This document shows, piece by piece, positions 30,218 through 38,951 of a stretch of DNA of 64,000 nucleotides. This DNA comes from Ensifer adhaerens. GTDB taxonomy: Bacteria; Pseudomonadota; Alphaproteobacteria; Rhizobiales; Rhizobiaceae. The stretch is from positions 1-64,000 of the forward strand of contig NZ_JABEKT010000004.1 in the NCBI RefSeq assembly GCF_013283195.1, written 5' to 3'. The notes under the pieces were generated by a model. The model searched no databases and had not been told where the DNA came from. It saw only the letters and a list, made by a program, of their open reading frames with translations. Each line of letters begins with the position of its first letter. The stretch's first letter is position 1. The position numbers were made by a program, and so were the translations under genes.

Positions 30218-30971
30218 TTCGTTTCTCTCCTTCCCCTTTTTTGGGTTTGTGATCGCAGGAGAGAAGTGCAAATCTTTCTCAAACGCAAGGCGGATTCTGC
30301 AGCCGGCTGCATCTTTATCTATAGAGCCGTAATTTTGTGAACTTTAAAGTTGTATTTCGTTTGCGATCGTTTTCGTCGTTTTTGCGACGCAGATATGACA
30401 GCGGCGCGGTAATCCACGCCTATCTCCTGTAACGTTTTAGATGCGACCGCCATTTTGCCGGATCGAGGCCAAGAATCAGCCGTCGTGCAAACTTCGTGAA
30501 TTCGAGGGGCAGTTTACGTAATGTGCGAAAAGAAACAGGGCCTTTGCCGCAATCTTCTTGCAGCACGTCCGCTGAACGGTCACGCCGCGCTTCCTCACAG
30601 GCCATTTCCAACTCGGTGCAGCTCGCCATCGGCGCGCGCAAAGGTAGCATTTAGCCCGATCGATCCGACCCGCGGTGACGCACCACTAGAAAGCGAAACG
30701 GTTAGATCCGTCCTGTTGCATCCAGTCCACAGTAAAATCGATTGAAGCGCGTCCGGCACCCCTCGCAGCCAGCCTGTCGCCCGTTGCCAAACCACTTTGA
30801 TGAACTATTGTGCGCCTGACTTCGGTGGGCGCGACCATTTCGCACGCGTTGTCACGTCGCACGACAAATCCGGCCATCGACTGGTGTCGATGAAACCACG
30901 TGCGGCGGCATGGCCGGACCATTTTCGTCGCGCACCAAGCTGCGCAGAGACATATAAAGGGAGATTATCGA
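30218..30971. promoter_or_regulatory. Non-coding region between oppA-type and fba genes, with a palindrome
   Basis: About 750 bp separate the divergent oppA-type and aldolase genes. An AT-rich patch at 30300-30390 contains a perfect 12-bp palindrome AACTTTAAAGTT (30340-30351) upstream of oppA, and a small CGTCG/CGACG repeat at 30374-30389. The remaining 500 bp show only short frames without ribosome sites or family features. I found no convincing promoter hexamers. Confidence 0.4.
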
Positions 30972-32015
30972 ATGGCATTGATCACATTGCGGCAACTGCT
31001 CGACCATGCGGCGGAGAACGACTACGCACTGCCGGCGTTCAATGTGAACAATCTCGAATACATTCAGGCCGTCATGCGCGCTGCAGACGCGACTGATTCT
31101 CCCGTTATCCTGCAAGCAAGCCGCGGCGCTCGCTCCTACGCGGGTGACGCCTTCCTGCGCCACCTCATCCTGGGTGCTGCTGAAGAATATCCGCATATTC
31201 CGGTTTGTCTGCATCTCGACCACGGCGACCAGCCGTCGACGTGCATTTCGGCGATCACCAACGGCTTTACATCGGTCATGATGGACGGGTCGCTGGAAAA
31301 GGACGGCAAGACCGTCGCGAGCTATGAATACAATGTCGCAGTCACCGCCGAAGTCGTGAAGATCGCGCACGCGGCCGGCGTTTCCGTCGAAGGCGAACTC
31401 GGCTGCCTTGGCAACCTGGAAACCGGCGCTGGCGACAAGGAAGATGGCCACGGCTTCGAGGGCAAGCTGTCGCGCGAGGAACTGCTGACCGATCCGGAGC
31501 AGGCTTTCGACTTCGTCACCAAGACCGGTGTGGATGCGCTCGCCGTCGCCATCGGCACCAGCCATGGCGCCTACAAGTTTACCCGTGAGCCGGATGGCGA
31601 CATCCTGTCGATCGAAACCATTGCCAAGATCAACAAGCGTCTGCCGAACACCCATCTCGTGATGCACGGCTCGTCCTCTGTTCCGAAGGATCTACAGGAT
31701 CTGTTCAACACCTATGGCGGCAAGATGAAGCCGACCTGGGGCGTTCCGGTCTCGGAAATCCAGAAGGCGATCCCGCTCGGCGTTCGCAAGGTCAATATCG
31801 ACACCGACCTGCGTCTCGCCATGACCGGCACGATCCGCAAGAACTTTGCCGAAAATCCGGAAAATTTCGACCCGCGCACCTACCTGAAGCCGGCGACGGC
31901 GCTCATGACCGAGGTTTGCCGCGAGCGCTTCGAAGCCTTCCGTACCGCCGGCAAGGCATCGAAGATCCGCACCCTGCGCCTGCCGGAAATGGCCAAGCGC
32001 TACGCCGCGGCCTGA
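30972..32015 (+). CDS. fba: Class II fructose-bisphosphate aldolase (CbbA/Fba type)
   Basis: A 347-residue zinc-dependent aldolase cleaving fructose-1,6-bisphosphate to DHAP and glyceraldehyde-3-phosphate in glycolysis, gluconeogenesis or the Calvin cycle. Zinc and active-site landmarks: HLDHGDQPS (near residue 82), [23 protein letters not shown] and [12 protein letters not shown], then [11 protein letters not shown] for phosphate binding. Length and the N-terminal motif [16 protein letters not shown] fit the CbbA-like class IIB group. The ATG follows GGGAG. No cbb genes are adjacent, so a role in central carbon flow is more likely than in CO2 fixation. Confidence 0.93.
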   Translation: MALITLRQLLDHAAENDYALPAFNVNNLEYIQAVMRAADATDSPVILQASRGARSYAGDAFLRHLILGAAEEYPHIPVCLHLDHGDQPSTCISAITNGFTSVMMDGSLEKDGKTVASYEYNVAVTAEVVKIAHAAGVSVEGELGCLGNLETGAGDKEDGHGFEGKLSREELLTDPEQAFDFVTKTGVDALAVAIGTSHGAYKFTREPDGDILSIETIAKINKRLPNTHLVMHGSSSVPKDLQDLFNTYGGKMKPTWGVPVSEIQKAIPLGVRKVNIDTDLRLAMTGTIRKNFAENPENFDPRTYLKPATALMTEVCRERFEAFRTAGKASKIRTLRLPEMAKRYAAA

Positions 32016-32026
32016 TCGGCATCAGG

Positions 32027-32055
32027 CACGCCGCCGTCAGAATGTCGGCGGCGTG
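32027..32055. terminator. Hairpin between converging fba and cupin-regulator genes
   Basis: 10-bp stem CACGCCGCCG / CGGCGGCGTG around a 9-nt loop, starting 12 bp after the fba stop and overlapping the last codons of the converging regulator gene. No T tract follows, so termination is only suggested. Confidence 0.45.
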
Positions 32056-32849
32056 TTGATCCACAGAAGGACCGTTTCGCCGTCATGCCGGTTTGTCCAG
32101 GCATGGCGGCGTTTGCTTTCGAAGTAGAGCGAATCGCCGACCCCAAGGTCGTAAAACTGGTCATTGTCGAGAATGAACTCGACGCGCCCCGAAAGCACAT
32201 AGACGAATTCCTCCCCCTCATGCCGGTAAGCGCCTTCGCTTGAAGCACCGGGCTCCAGCACGAAACGATGGCAGTCCATCTGGTTGCGACCGTCGGCAAG
32301 GAGCTGGACCGTGACGCCGGGCGTGGTCTTCGGCCAGGCCCGCCATTCTCCCGCCCGGACAACGGCGCGTGCGTCCGCCTCTTCCTCGCCCGACAGGCTC
32401 GAAACCGTCGATCCGAAATATGCGGCGATGTTGTGCAAAACGGCAACTGACACGCCTTGCGAGGTGCGCTCGAGCGTCGAGAGTACGGAAGCGGCAATCC
32501 CGATCTCGCCCGCAACCAGCTCCAGCGTCTTGCCGGCGGCATGGCGCAGACTGCGCAATTTGCGGCCGACCTGGTTGTCGATACCGCTCTCTCCCGGCGC
32601 AGGCGCGTCATCATCCGCAGCCACCTCGGCTTCGAGTGCTTCTCTGATAGCCGCCGGGTTGAGACCGCGTTCGACGCGAAACCAGGAAATGCGTTTCAGT
32701 CGCGCCAGATCGGCTTCCGTGTATTGCCGGTGGCCCGTCGGTGAACGCTCCGGCACGACCAGTCCTTGCGTTTCCCACAATCGGAGCGTCGAGGCGGACA
32801 CTCCCGCCAATCGTGCAGCCTCGGCAACCTTGTAGCGCACGCCGCTCAT
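32037..32849 (-). CDS. Three-domain regulator: MerR HTH + XRE HTH + cupin
   Basis: A 270-residue protein with an unusual order. Residues 4-72 are a MerR winged helix (YKVAEAARLAGVSASTLRLWETQGLV...RQYTEADLARLK). Residues about 94-150 are an XRE/Cro helix-turn-helix (RKLRSLRHAAGKTLELVAGE...SVLSTLERTSQG). Residues about 180-265 are a cupin_2 domain (FVLEPGASSEGAYRHEGEEFVYVLSGRVEFIL) that probably binds a small ligand. The ATG follows GGAAGAGA. It is divergent from gabT-gabD, which it likely controls in response to GABA, putrescine or a related amine. The XRE-cupin half resembles PuuR-type regulators. Confidence 0.85.
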   Translation of the reverse strand: MSGVRYKVAEAARLAGVSASTLRLWETQGLVVPERSPTGHRQYTEADLARLKRISWFRVERGLNPAAIREALEAEVAADDDAPAPGESGIDNQVGRKLRSLRHAAGKTLELVAGEIGIAASVLSTLERTSQGVSVAVLHNIAAYFGSTVSSLSGEEEADARAVVRAGEWRAWPKTTPGVTVQLLADGRNQMDCHRFVLEPGASSEGAYRHEGEEFVYVLSGRVEFILDNDQFYDLGVGDSLYFESKRRHAWTNRHDGETVLLWINTPPTF

Positions 32850-33079
32850 TTTCTCTTCCTTGTTACAACCGCCTGGTCCGGCAACGAATCTGCGCCGCAC
32901 CCGCGCGCTCACGAACTTATCCGCCCGACCTAAGCTTTTACAAGAATGCCTCATCAGCGCCGGTGTTCTCTCGATCACCAAATTTGATTTGCATTCCATT
33001 TTGAAAGATGTACCACTTCCCAAATAAACTTGCAGAAAAAATGCAACATATTGCCTTCGCCAGCAACAGGACACGCACC

Positions 33080-34348
33080 ATGACTAGCCTCACCGATCGT
33101 AAGAACGCTGCCATTTCCCGCGGCGTGGGCATGACCACGCAGATCTACGCCGACCGTGCGGAGAACGCCGAAATCTGGGACAAGGAAGGCAACCGCTATA
33201 TCGACTTCGCCTCCGGCATCGCCGTCGTCAACACCGGCCATCGCCATCCGAAGGTGATCGCCGCCGTCAAGGCGCAGCTCGATCGCTTCACCCACACCTG
33301 CCATCAGGTCGTACCCTACGAGACCTATGTGCATCTCGCCGAGCGCCTGAACGCGCTTGCGCCCGGCGATTTCGCCAAGAAGACGATCTTCGTCACCACA
33401 GGTGCCGAAGCCGTAGAAAATGCAGTCAAGATCGCCCGTGCGGCGACTGGTCGCCAGGCCGTGATCGCCTTTGGCGGCGGCTTCCATGGCCGCACATTCA
33501 TGGGCATGGCGCTTACCGGCAAGGTGGTGCCTTACAAGGTTGGCTTCGGCGCCATGCCGGGCGACGTCTTCCACGCGCCCTTCCCGATCGAACTTCACGG
33601 CATCACCGTCGAGCAGTCGCTGGCCGCGCTGAAGAAACTGTTTGCTGCCGATGTCGATCCTGGCCGGGTCGCTGCGATCATCATCGAGCCGGTGCAGGGC
33701 GAAGGCGGCTTCTACCCGGTTCCGCCAGCCTTCATGAAGGCACTGCGCGAAATCTGCGACCAGCACGGCATTCTTTTGATTGCCGATGAAGTCCAGACCG
33801 GCTTTGCCCGCACGGGCAAGATGTTTGCGATGGATCATCATGAGGTCGCAGCCGACCTGATGACGATGGCAAAGAGCCTTGCCGGTGGCTTCCCGCTCGC
33901 TGCCGTCACCGGCCGCGCCGAGATCATGGACGCGCCGGCCCCCGGCGGTCTTGGCGGCACCTATGGTGGCAATCCGCTCGGTATTGCCGCGGCGCATGCC
34001 GTGCTCGATGTCATCGCCGAGGAGAAACTTTGCGAACGGGCCGAACAGCTTGGCGGCCGACTGAAGCAGCGCCTTGCCGCGATCCGCGAGCAGGCGCCCG
34101 AGATCGTCGACATCCGCGGCCCGGGCTTTATGAACGCCGTGGAATTCAATGATGTGAAGACCAATCTGCCGAGCGCCGACTTTGCCAACAAGGTTCGGCT
34201 GATCGCGCTCGACAAGGGCCTGATCCTGCTCACCTGCGGCGTGCACGGCAACGTCATCCGGTTCCTGGCACCGATCACGATCCAGGACAACGTCTTTGCC
34301 GAGGCGCTCGACATCCTCGAAGCCTCGATCCTCGAAGCGCGCGGTTGA
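33080..34348 (+). CDS. gabT: 4-aminobutyrate aminotransferase
   Basis: A 422-residue PLP-dependent class III aminotransferase converting GABA and 2-oxoglutarate to succinate semialdehyde and glutamate. The PLP lysine lies in [35 protein letters not shown] and [16 protein letters not shown] are family signatures. The N terminus [18 protein letters not shown] is typical of GabT. AGGA lies 8 bp before the chosen ATG; an ATG further upstream lacks this. gabD follows 137 bp downstream and the MerR-XRE-cupin gene is divergent. A related 5-aminovalerate aminotransferase role is possible. Confidence 0.92.
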   Translation: MTSLTDRKNAAISRGVGMTTQIYADRAENAEIWDKEGNRYIDFASGIAVVNTGHRHPKVIAAVKAQLDRFTHTCHQVVPYETYVHLAERLNALAPGDFAKKTIFVTTGAEAVENAVKIARAATGRQAVIAFGGGFHGRTFMGMALTGKVVPYKVGFGAMPGDVFHAPFPIELHGITVEQSLAALKKLFAADVDPGRVAAIIIEPVQGEGGFYPVPPAFMKALREICDQHGILLIADEVQTGFARTGKMFAMDHHEVAADLMTMAKSLAGGFPLAAVTGRAEIMDAPAPGGLGGTYGGNPLGIAAAHAVLDVIAEEKLCERAEQLGGRLKQRLAAIREQAPEIVDIRGPGFMNAVEFNDVKTNLPSADFANKVRLIALDKGLILLTCGVHGNVIRFLAPITIQDNVFAEALDILEASILEARG

Positions 34349-34485
34349 CGCCTTGCCGGGCGACCGCTAACGCGGTTGTCTGGGCCGATGAAATGGCTCC
34401 GGGCGTCGGGAGGAACGACGCCCGCAAGAACAAACAGGAAGCGGGCCGGTCGGCATGCGACGGGCATCGCTGGAGGATGCCCATC

Positions 34486-35961
34486 ATGAGCCTGACGCCC
34501 GCCTTGACCAGACACTTGCGCGATGCGGAATTGTTTTCCGCATTGGACGGTATTGCGCATACGGCCGGGGCCTGGGACGGCGAGACTTTCGACGTCTTCA
34601 ATCCGTCGACCGGAGAGCTGCTGGCGACCCTGCCGGATATGGGCATTGCACAGGCGAGCGCTGCGATCGATGCGGCCGCCGCCGCGCAAGCCCTTTGGGC
34701 AGCAAAACCGGCCAAGGACCGAAGTGCGGTGCTTCGGCGCTGGCACGACCTGATCATTTCCCATGCCGACGATCTCGCCGCCATCCTCACCGCCGAAATG
34801 GGCAAGCCGATCGGCGAATCGAAGGGCGAGGTGCTGCACGCTGCCGCCTATGTCGAATGGTACGCCGAGGAGGCGAAGCGCATCTATGGCGAAACCTTCC
34901 CGGCACCGGCCAATGACCGACGCATGCTGGTCATCAAGCAGCCGGTCGGCGTCGTCGGGACGATCACCCCTTGGAACTTCCCTGCTTCCATGGTCGCCCG
35001 CAAGATCGCGCCCGCGCTTGCCGCCGGCTGCGCCATCGTGTTGAAGCCCGCAGAACAGACACCGCTCGTTGCCGGCGCCATGTTCGTGCTCGCCGAGAAG
35101 GCCGGCTTCCCTGCAGGCGTCGTCAATCTGCTCTACGCTTCGGAAGGGGCTGCGATCGGGCGCGAACTCTGCAGCAACCCCAAGGTCCGCAAGATCAGCT
35201 TTACCGGCTCGACGGAAGTCGGCCGCCTGCTGATGCGCCAGTGTTCAGACCAGATCAAGAAGGTGAGCCTGGAACTCGGCGGCAACGCCCCCTTCATCGT
35301 CTTCGACGATGCCGATATCGACGAGGCGGTCGATGGGGCTGTCCAGGCGAAATTCCGCAACGCCGGCCAGACCTGCGTTTCGGCAAACCGCATCTATGTG
35401 CAATCGGCCGTGCATGACGCGTTTGCGGAGAAATTCGTGGCACGCGTCGCCGAACTCTCCGTCGGCGACGGCTTTTCCGCCGGCGTCACCATCGGCCCGA
35501 TGATCGACCGGCATGCGATCGAGAAGATCGAGGCCCACGTCGCCGACGCCGTGTCGAAGGGCGCTAAGGTGCGCGCCGGCGGTCATCGCATCGGCGCGTC
35601 GGGCACGTTCTTCGAGCCGACGGTCCTCACCGGCATCTCGACCGACATGCGCGTCGCGCAAGAAGAGACATTCGGCCCCATCGCTCCGATCATCCGCTTC
35701 GAGACCGCCGAACAGGTGATCGCCGAGGCGAACGATACGATCTATGGCCTCGCCGCCTATTTCTACGCCGAGAACCTCAAGCGCGTATGGCATGTGGCCG
35801 AGGCGCTCGAATACGGCATGGTCGGCATCAACACCGGCCGCATGTCCTCGGAGGCTGCCCCCTTCGGCGGCATCAAGCAGTCGGGTATCGGCCGCGAAGG
35901 CTCCCGCCACGGGCTCGAGGACTATCTGGAGATGAAGTATCTCTGCATGGGCAACATCTGA
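34486..35961 (+). CDS. gabD: Succinate-semialdehyde dehydrogenase (NADP+)
   Basis: A 491-residue aldehyde dehydrogenase oxidising succinate semialdehyde to succinate, the step after GabT. Motifs: TPWNFPASMVARKIAPALAAG, FTGSTEVGR (cofactor), LELGGNAPFIVF (general-base Glu), AGQTCVSANRIYVQ (catalytic Cys) and the FGGIKQSGIGREGSRHG tail. Length fits GabD. The ATG at 34486 has GGAGG 9 bp upstream; the longer open frame reads through intergenic sequence. The closeness to gabT and the shared divergent regulator support GABA catabolism. A glutarate semialdehyde substrate is also possible for this family. Confidence 0.92.
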   Translation: MSLTPALTRHLRDAELFSALDGIAHTAGAWDGETFDVFNPSTGELLATLPDMGIAQASAAIDAAAAAQALWAAKPAKDRSAVLRRWHDLIISHADDLAAILTAEMGKPIGESKGEVLHAAAYVEWYAEEAKRIYGETFPAPANDRRMLVIKQPVGVVGTITPWNFPASMVARKIAPALAAGCAIVLKPAEQTPLVAGAMFVLAEKAGFPAGVVNLLYASEGAAIGRELCSNPKVRKISFTGSTEVGRLLMRQCSDQIKKVSLELGGNAPFIVFDDADIDEAVDGAVQAKFRNAGQTCVSANRIYVQSAVHDAFAEKFVARVAELSVGDGFSAGVTIGPMIDRHAIEKIEAHVADAVSKGAKVRAGGHRIGASGTFFEPTVLTGISTDMRVAQEETFGPIAPIIRFETAEQVIAEANDTIYGLAAYFYAENLKRVWHVAEALEYGMVGINTGRMSSEAAPFGGIKQSGIGREGSRHGLEDYLEMKYLCMGNI

Positions 35962-35984
35962 CGTTTCAAGCGTGATCCTGGCGA

Positions 35985-36770
35985 TCAATCGATGATGTGG
36001 TAGCCGCCGTCGACATAGAGAACCTGCCCGGTTATCAGCCGCGCGGCATCGTGAGCGAGAAATGCCGTAGCGGCACCAACGTCGTCGATGTCCACAAGCT
36101 CGCGGGCCGGCGACTTGACCTTGGTCTTTTCAAGCAGCGCATCGAATTCCGGGATGCCGGAGGCGGCACGGGTCGCAAGTGCGCCAGGCGAAATGGCGTG
36201 AACGCGGATGCCCTTCGGGCCAAGTTCGGCGGCGAGATAGCGGACGGCACTTTCCAGTGCCGCCTTGGCGACACCCATGATGTTGTAATTTTCCACCACG
36301 ACCTGCGAGCCGTGATAGGTCATGGTGAAGAGCGTGCCGCCATTCTTCATCAGTGGTTCGGCCAGATGCGCCATGCGGATGAACGACCAGCAGGATATGT
36401 CCATGGTCTTCAGGAAGCCCTCGCGCGGCACGTCGACGACGCGTCCGCCGAGCGTATCCTTCGGCGAAAAGGCGATGGAATGCACGACGAAGTCGAGCTC
36501 TCCCCAGCTCTTCGCGATCTCCTCGAAGACCGCTTCCATCTGACCGGGAATAGCAACGTCGAGCGGGAGGAAGATCGGCGCTTCGAGCTCGCGCGCCAAC
36601 GGCTCCACATGGGGCTTGGCCTTGTCATTGAGATAGGTGACGGCGACTTCGGCCCCGAAGGCGCGGAAGGCGCGAGCGCAACCCCACGCAATCGAGCGGT
36701 CGTTGGCGATGCCAACGATGAGGCCTTTGCGGCCTTCGAGAAGCTTGGCCTTCGCGGCGGGAATGGACAT
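35985..36770 (-). CDS. fabI: Enoyl-[acyl-carrier-protein] reductase (NADH), FabI-type
   Basis: A 261-residue SDR-fold enoyl reductase. The Gly-rich cofactor segment is VGIANDRSIAWGCARAF. The FabI catalytic pair lies in YNIMGVAKAAL (Tyr-x6-Lys), and the C terminus ends GQVLYVDGGYHI. The start follows GGAGG. It is the last gene of the leftward DUF3141-pta-ackA-fabI operon, 17 bp after ackA. This setting suggests a special role beside any housekeeping copy, for example reducing crotonyl- or enoyl-thioesters when acetyl-CoA flux changes under low oxygen. That role is inferred from context only. Confidence 0.9.
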   Translation of the reverse strand: MSIPAAKAKLLEGRKGLIVGIANDRSIAWGCARAFRAFGAEVAVTYLNDKAKPHVEPLARELEAPIFLPLDVAIPGQMEAVFEEIAKSWGELDFVVHSIAFSPKDTLGGRVVDVPREGFLKTMDISCWSFIRMAHLAEPLMKNGGTLFTMTYHGSQVVVENYNIMGVAKAALESAVRYLAAELGPKGIRVHAISPGALATRAASGIPEFDALLEKTKVKSPARELVDIDDVGAATAFLAHDAARLITGQVLYVDGGYHIID

Positions 36771-36787
36771 GGATTGCCTCCGTTGGG

Positions 36788-37972
36788 TCAAGCTGCAAGG
36801 GTTTTCAGAAGTGCCAGCGTGTGGCGCGCGATCATCAATTCCTCATCGGTCGGAAGAACGTAGAGCGCGACGCGGCTTGAAGCCGTGGAGATCAGGGTGG
36901 CTCCGCTGTCGTTGGCGACTGGGTCGAGTTCAGCTCCAAGCCACGCGAGACCTTCCGCGATCCGAGCACGGATCGGGGCGGAGTTCTCGCCGACGCCTGC
37001 GGTGAAGACGAAGGCGTCGATGCCGCCGAGCGCGGCCGCAAGCATCCCGGCGTTGAGCCCGCAGCGATAGACGAAGTGATCGATGGCGAGTTTGGCATGC
37101 GGATCGTTGCTTGCCAGGAGATCGCGCATGTCGTTCGACACCCCGGAGAGCCCCTTGAGTCCGGCGTCATGGTAGAGCAGATCCGATACCGCCTTCGCAC
37201 TCATGCCGCGCTGGAGGATCAGGTAAAGCACGACGCCCGGATCGAGCTGACCCGGCCTGGTACCCATCGGCAGGCCATCGAGCGCAGTGAAGCCCATGGT
37301 CGTCTCGACGCTGTGCCCGTCGCGCAGGGCACACATCGAAGCACCGCTGCCAAGATGAGCAACAATCACCCTGCCCCGCGCATCGCGCGGCGCTACCTCG
37401 CCGAGGTGCTCGGCTATGTACTCGTAGGAAAGGCCATGGAAGCCATAGCGCCGCACGCCCTCGTCATAGAAGCGGCGCGGCATCGCATAGCAGTTCACCT
37501 CTTCGGGGTGCCCGTGATGGAAGGCGGTATCGAAGCAGGCGACCTGCGGCACGTCGGGATTGATTGCCATTGCCTGACGAATGGGCGCGAGGTTGTTGGG
37601 CTGGTGCAAAGGCGCCAGATCCTGATAGCTCGCCAGCCGGTCAAGCACGGCCGCGTCGATCAGCACGGGCGCGGCATAGTCCGGTCCGCCATGCACCACC
37701 CGATGGCCGATTGCGCGCAAAGTGAAACCCTCAAGCGTCAGCAGCCAATCCCGCGCCGCCGCAATTGCTGCTGGCAAATCGCGAACAGCATCTGCCTCGT
37801 AGCTCCGGTCGACGAGTACGGCACCGTCGGCACTCTTCGCCTGCAAGCGCGGACGTGTGCCGATACCACCAATCTGGCCTTTGATCTGACGTATGAGGCC
37901 TGCGTCGGCAATCCCGAACAACTGAAACTTTAGACTGGACGACCCGGCATTGACGACGAGGAGTGCGTCCAT
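36788..37972 (-). CDS. ackA: Acetate kinase
   Basis: A 394-residue ASKHA-fold kinase interconverting acetyl phosphate + ADP and acetate + ATP. Family motifs: [16 protein letters not shown] at the N terminus, [66 protein letters not shown] and [13 protein letters not shown]. An ATG at 37972 and a GTG two codons upstream (37978) are both possible. The GTG overlaps the pta stop, so the two genes are translationally coupled. It is third in the DUF3141-pta-ackA-fabI operon. Confidence 0.95.
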   Translation of the reverse strand: MDALLVVNAGSSSLKFQLFGIADAGLIRQIKGQIGGIGTRPRLQAKSADGAVLVDRSYEADAVRDLPAAIAAARDWLLTLEGFTLRAIGHRVVHGGPDYAAPVLIDAAVLDRLASYQDLAPLHQPNNLAPIRQAMAINPDVPQVACFDTAFHHGHPEEVNCYAMPRRFYDEGVRRYGFHGLSYEYIAEHLGEVAPRDARGRVIVAHLGSGASMCALRDGHSVETTMGFTALDGLPMGTRPGQLDPGVVLYLILQRGMSAKAVSDLLYHDAGLKGLSGVSNDMRDLLASNDPHAKLAIDHFVYRCGLNAGMLAAALGGIDAFVFTAGVGENSAPIRARIAEGLAWLGAELDPVANDSGATLISTASSRVALYVLPTDEELMIARHTLALLKTLAA

Positions 37973-37974
37973 GA

Positions 37975-38931
37975 TCACACCGCTGCAACTTGTGCGACCC
38001 GCCGCCGTGCCGCGTAGAGCGCGGCTACGGCACAGGAAGCGAGACGCGTACGAACCGTATCCGCCCGCGATGTCAGCACGATCGGCACGCGTGCGCCAAG
38101 CACGATGCCGGCGGCGTCGGCATGGGAAAGGAAGGTAAGGTTCTTGGCGAGCATGTTGCCGGCCTCGAGATCCGGCACCACCAGGATCTGGCCACGGCCG
38201 GCGACCGGCGAAACGATGCCCTTGATGCGGGCGGCCTCCGGGTCAATCGCGTTGTCGAAGGCGAGCGGGCCATCGAGCAGGCCGCCGGTGATCTGGCCGC
38301 GCTCTGCCATCTTGCAGAGCGCCGCTGCTTCGATCGTCGACGGTATTTTCGTCGTTACAGTCTCCACCGCCGACAGAATGGCGACACGCGGCTGGCCGAG
38401 GCCGATCGTCACCCAGAGATCGATCGCGTTCTGCACGATGTCGCGCTTGGCCTCGAGGTCCGGAAAGATGTTGATCGCGGCATCGGTGATGAACAACGTC
38501 TCGGCATGGCCAGGCACATCCATGATGAAGACGTGGCTGATCCTTCGGTCGGTCCTGAGCCCGGTTGCGGAGGCCGCAACTTCCTTCATCAGCTCGTCCG
38601 TGTGCAGGCTCCCCTTCATCAGGAGCTCGCCGCAGCCCTCTCGGATCATTGCTACGGCCTTGGCGGCGGCCGCATGGCTGTGCGGCACATCGACGATCTC
38701 GCGCCCGGCGAGGTCGAGGCCGTGCTCCGCGGCGACAGAGCGGATCTTCGCTTCCGGCCCGACGAGAACGGGCGCGATCAGGCCCATGTGGGAAGCTTCC
38801 AACGCACCGCGCAACGAAGTCTCGTCGCAAGGATGCGCCACGATCGTGACAGCCGGCGTTTCGTCCCGCGCGGCTGCGATCAGGCGGTCGTATTTGGACA
38901 GTTCAGGCGTCGGTGTGCTTGCTTCGGACAC
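37975..38931 (-). CDS. pta: Phosphate acetyl/butyryltransferase (short form)
   Basis: A 318-residue PTA_PTB-domain enzyme making acyl phosphate from acyl-CoA and phosphate. It lacks the N-terminal regulatory domains of long enterobacterial Pta. Motifs: [45 protein letters not shown] and [20 protein letters not shown], which are typical of the short Pta/Ptb group, so acyl chains longer than acetyl are possible. It starts 20 bp after the DUF3141 gene and overlaps the possible ackA GTG start. With AckA it can recover ATP from acetyl-CoA or activate acetate. Confidence 0.92.
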   Translation of the reverse strand: MSEASTPTPELSKYDRLIAAARDETPAVTIVAHPCDETSLRGALEASHMGLIAPVLVGPEAKIRSVAAEHGLDLAGREIVDVPHSHAAAAKAVAMIREGCGELLMKGSLHTDELMKEVAASATGLRTDRRISHVFIMDVPGHAETLFITDAAINIFPDLEAKRDIVQNAIDLWVTIGLGQPRVAILSAVETVTTKIPSTIEAAALCKMAERGQITGGLLDGPLAFDNAIDPEAARIKGIVSPVAGRGQILVVPDLEAGNMLAKNLTFLSHADAAGIVLGARVPIVLTSRADTVRTRLASCAVAALYAARRRVAQVAAV

Positions 38932-38951
38932 GTCGGAAACTCCCTCGTCGA

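Noticed and set aside
30218-30420. Sigma-54 promoter for the opp operon driven by the neighbouring DctD-like regulator
   Set aside because: A TTGCA element occurs on the correct strand, but the dinucleotide at the -24 position is TG, not GG.
30420-30650. Leftward 76-codon frame in the fba upstream region
   Set aside because: No ribosome site, no recognisable family, and only a basic C terminus of protein-like character.
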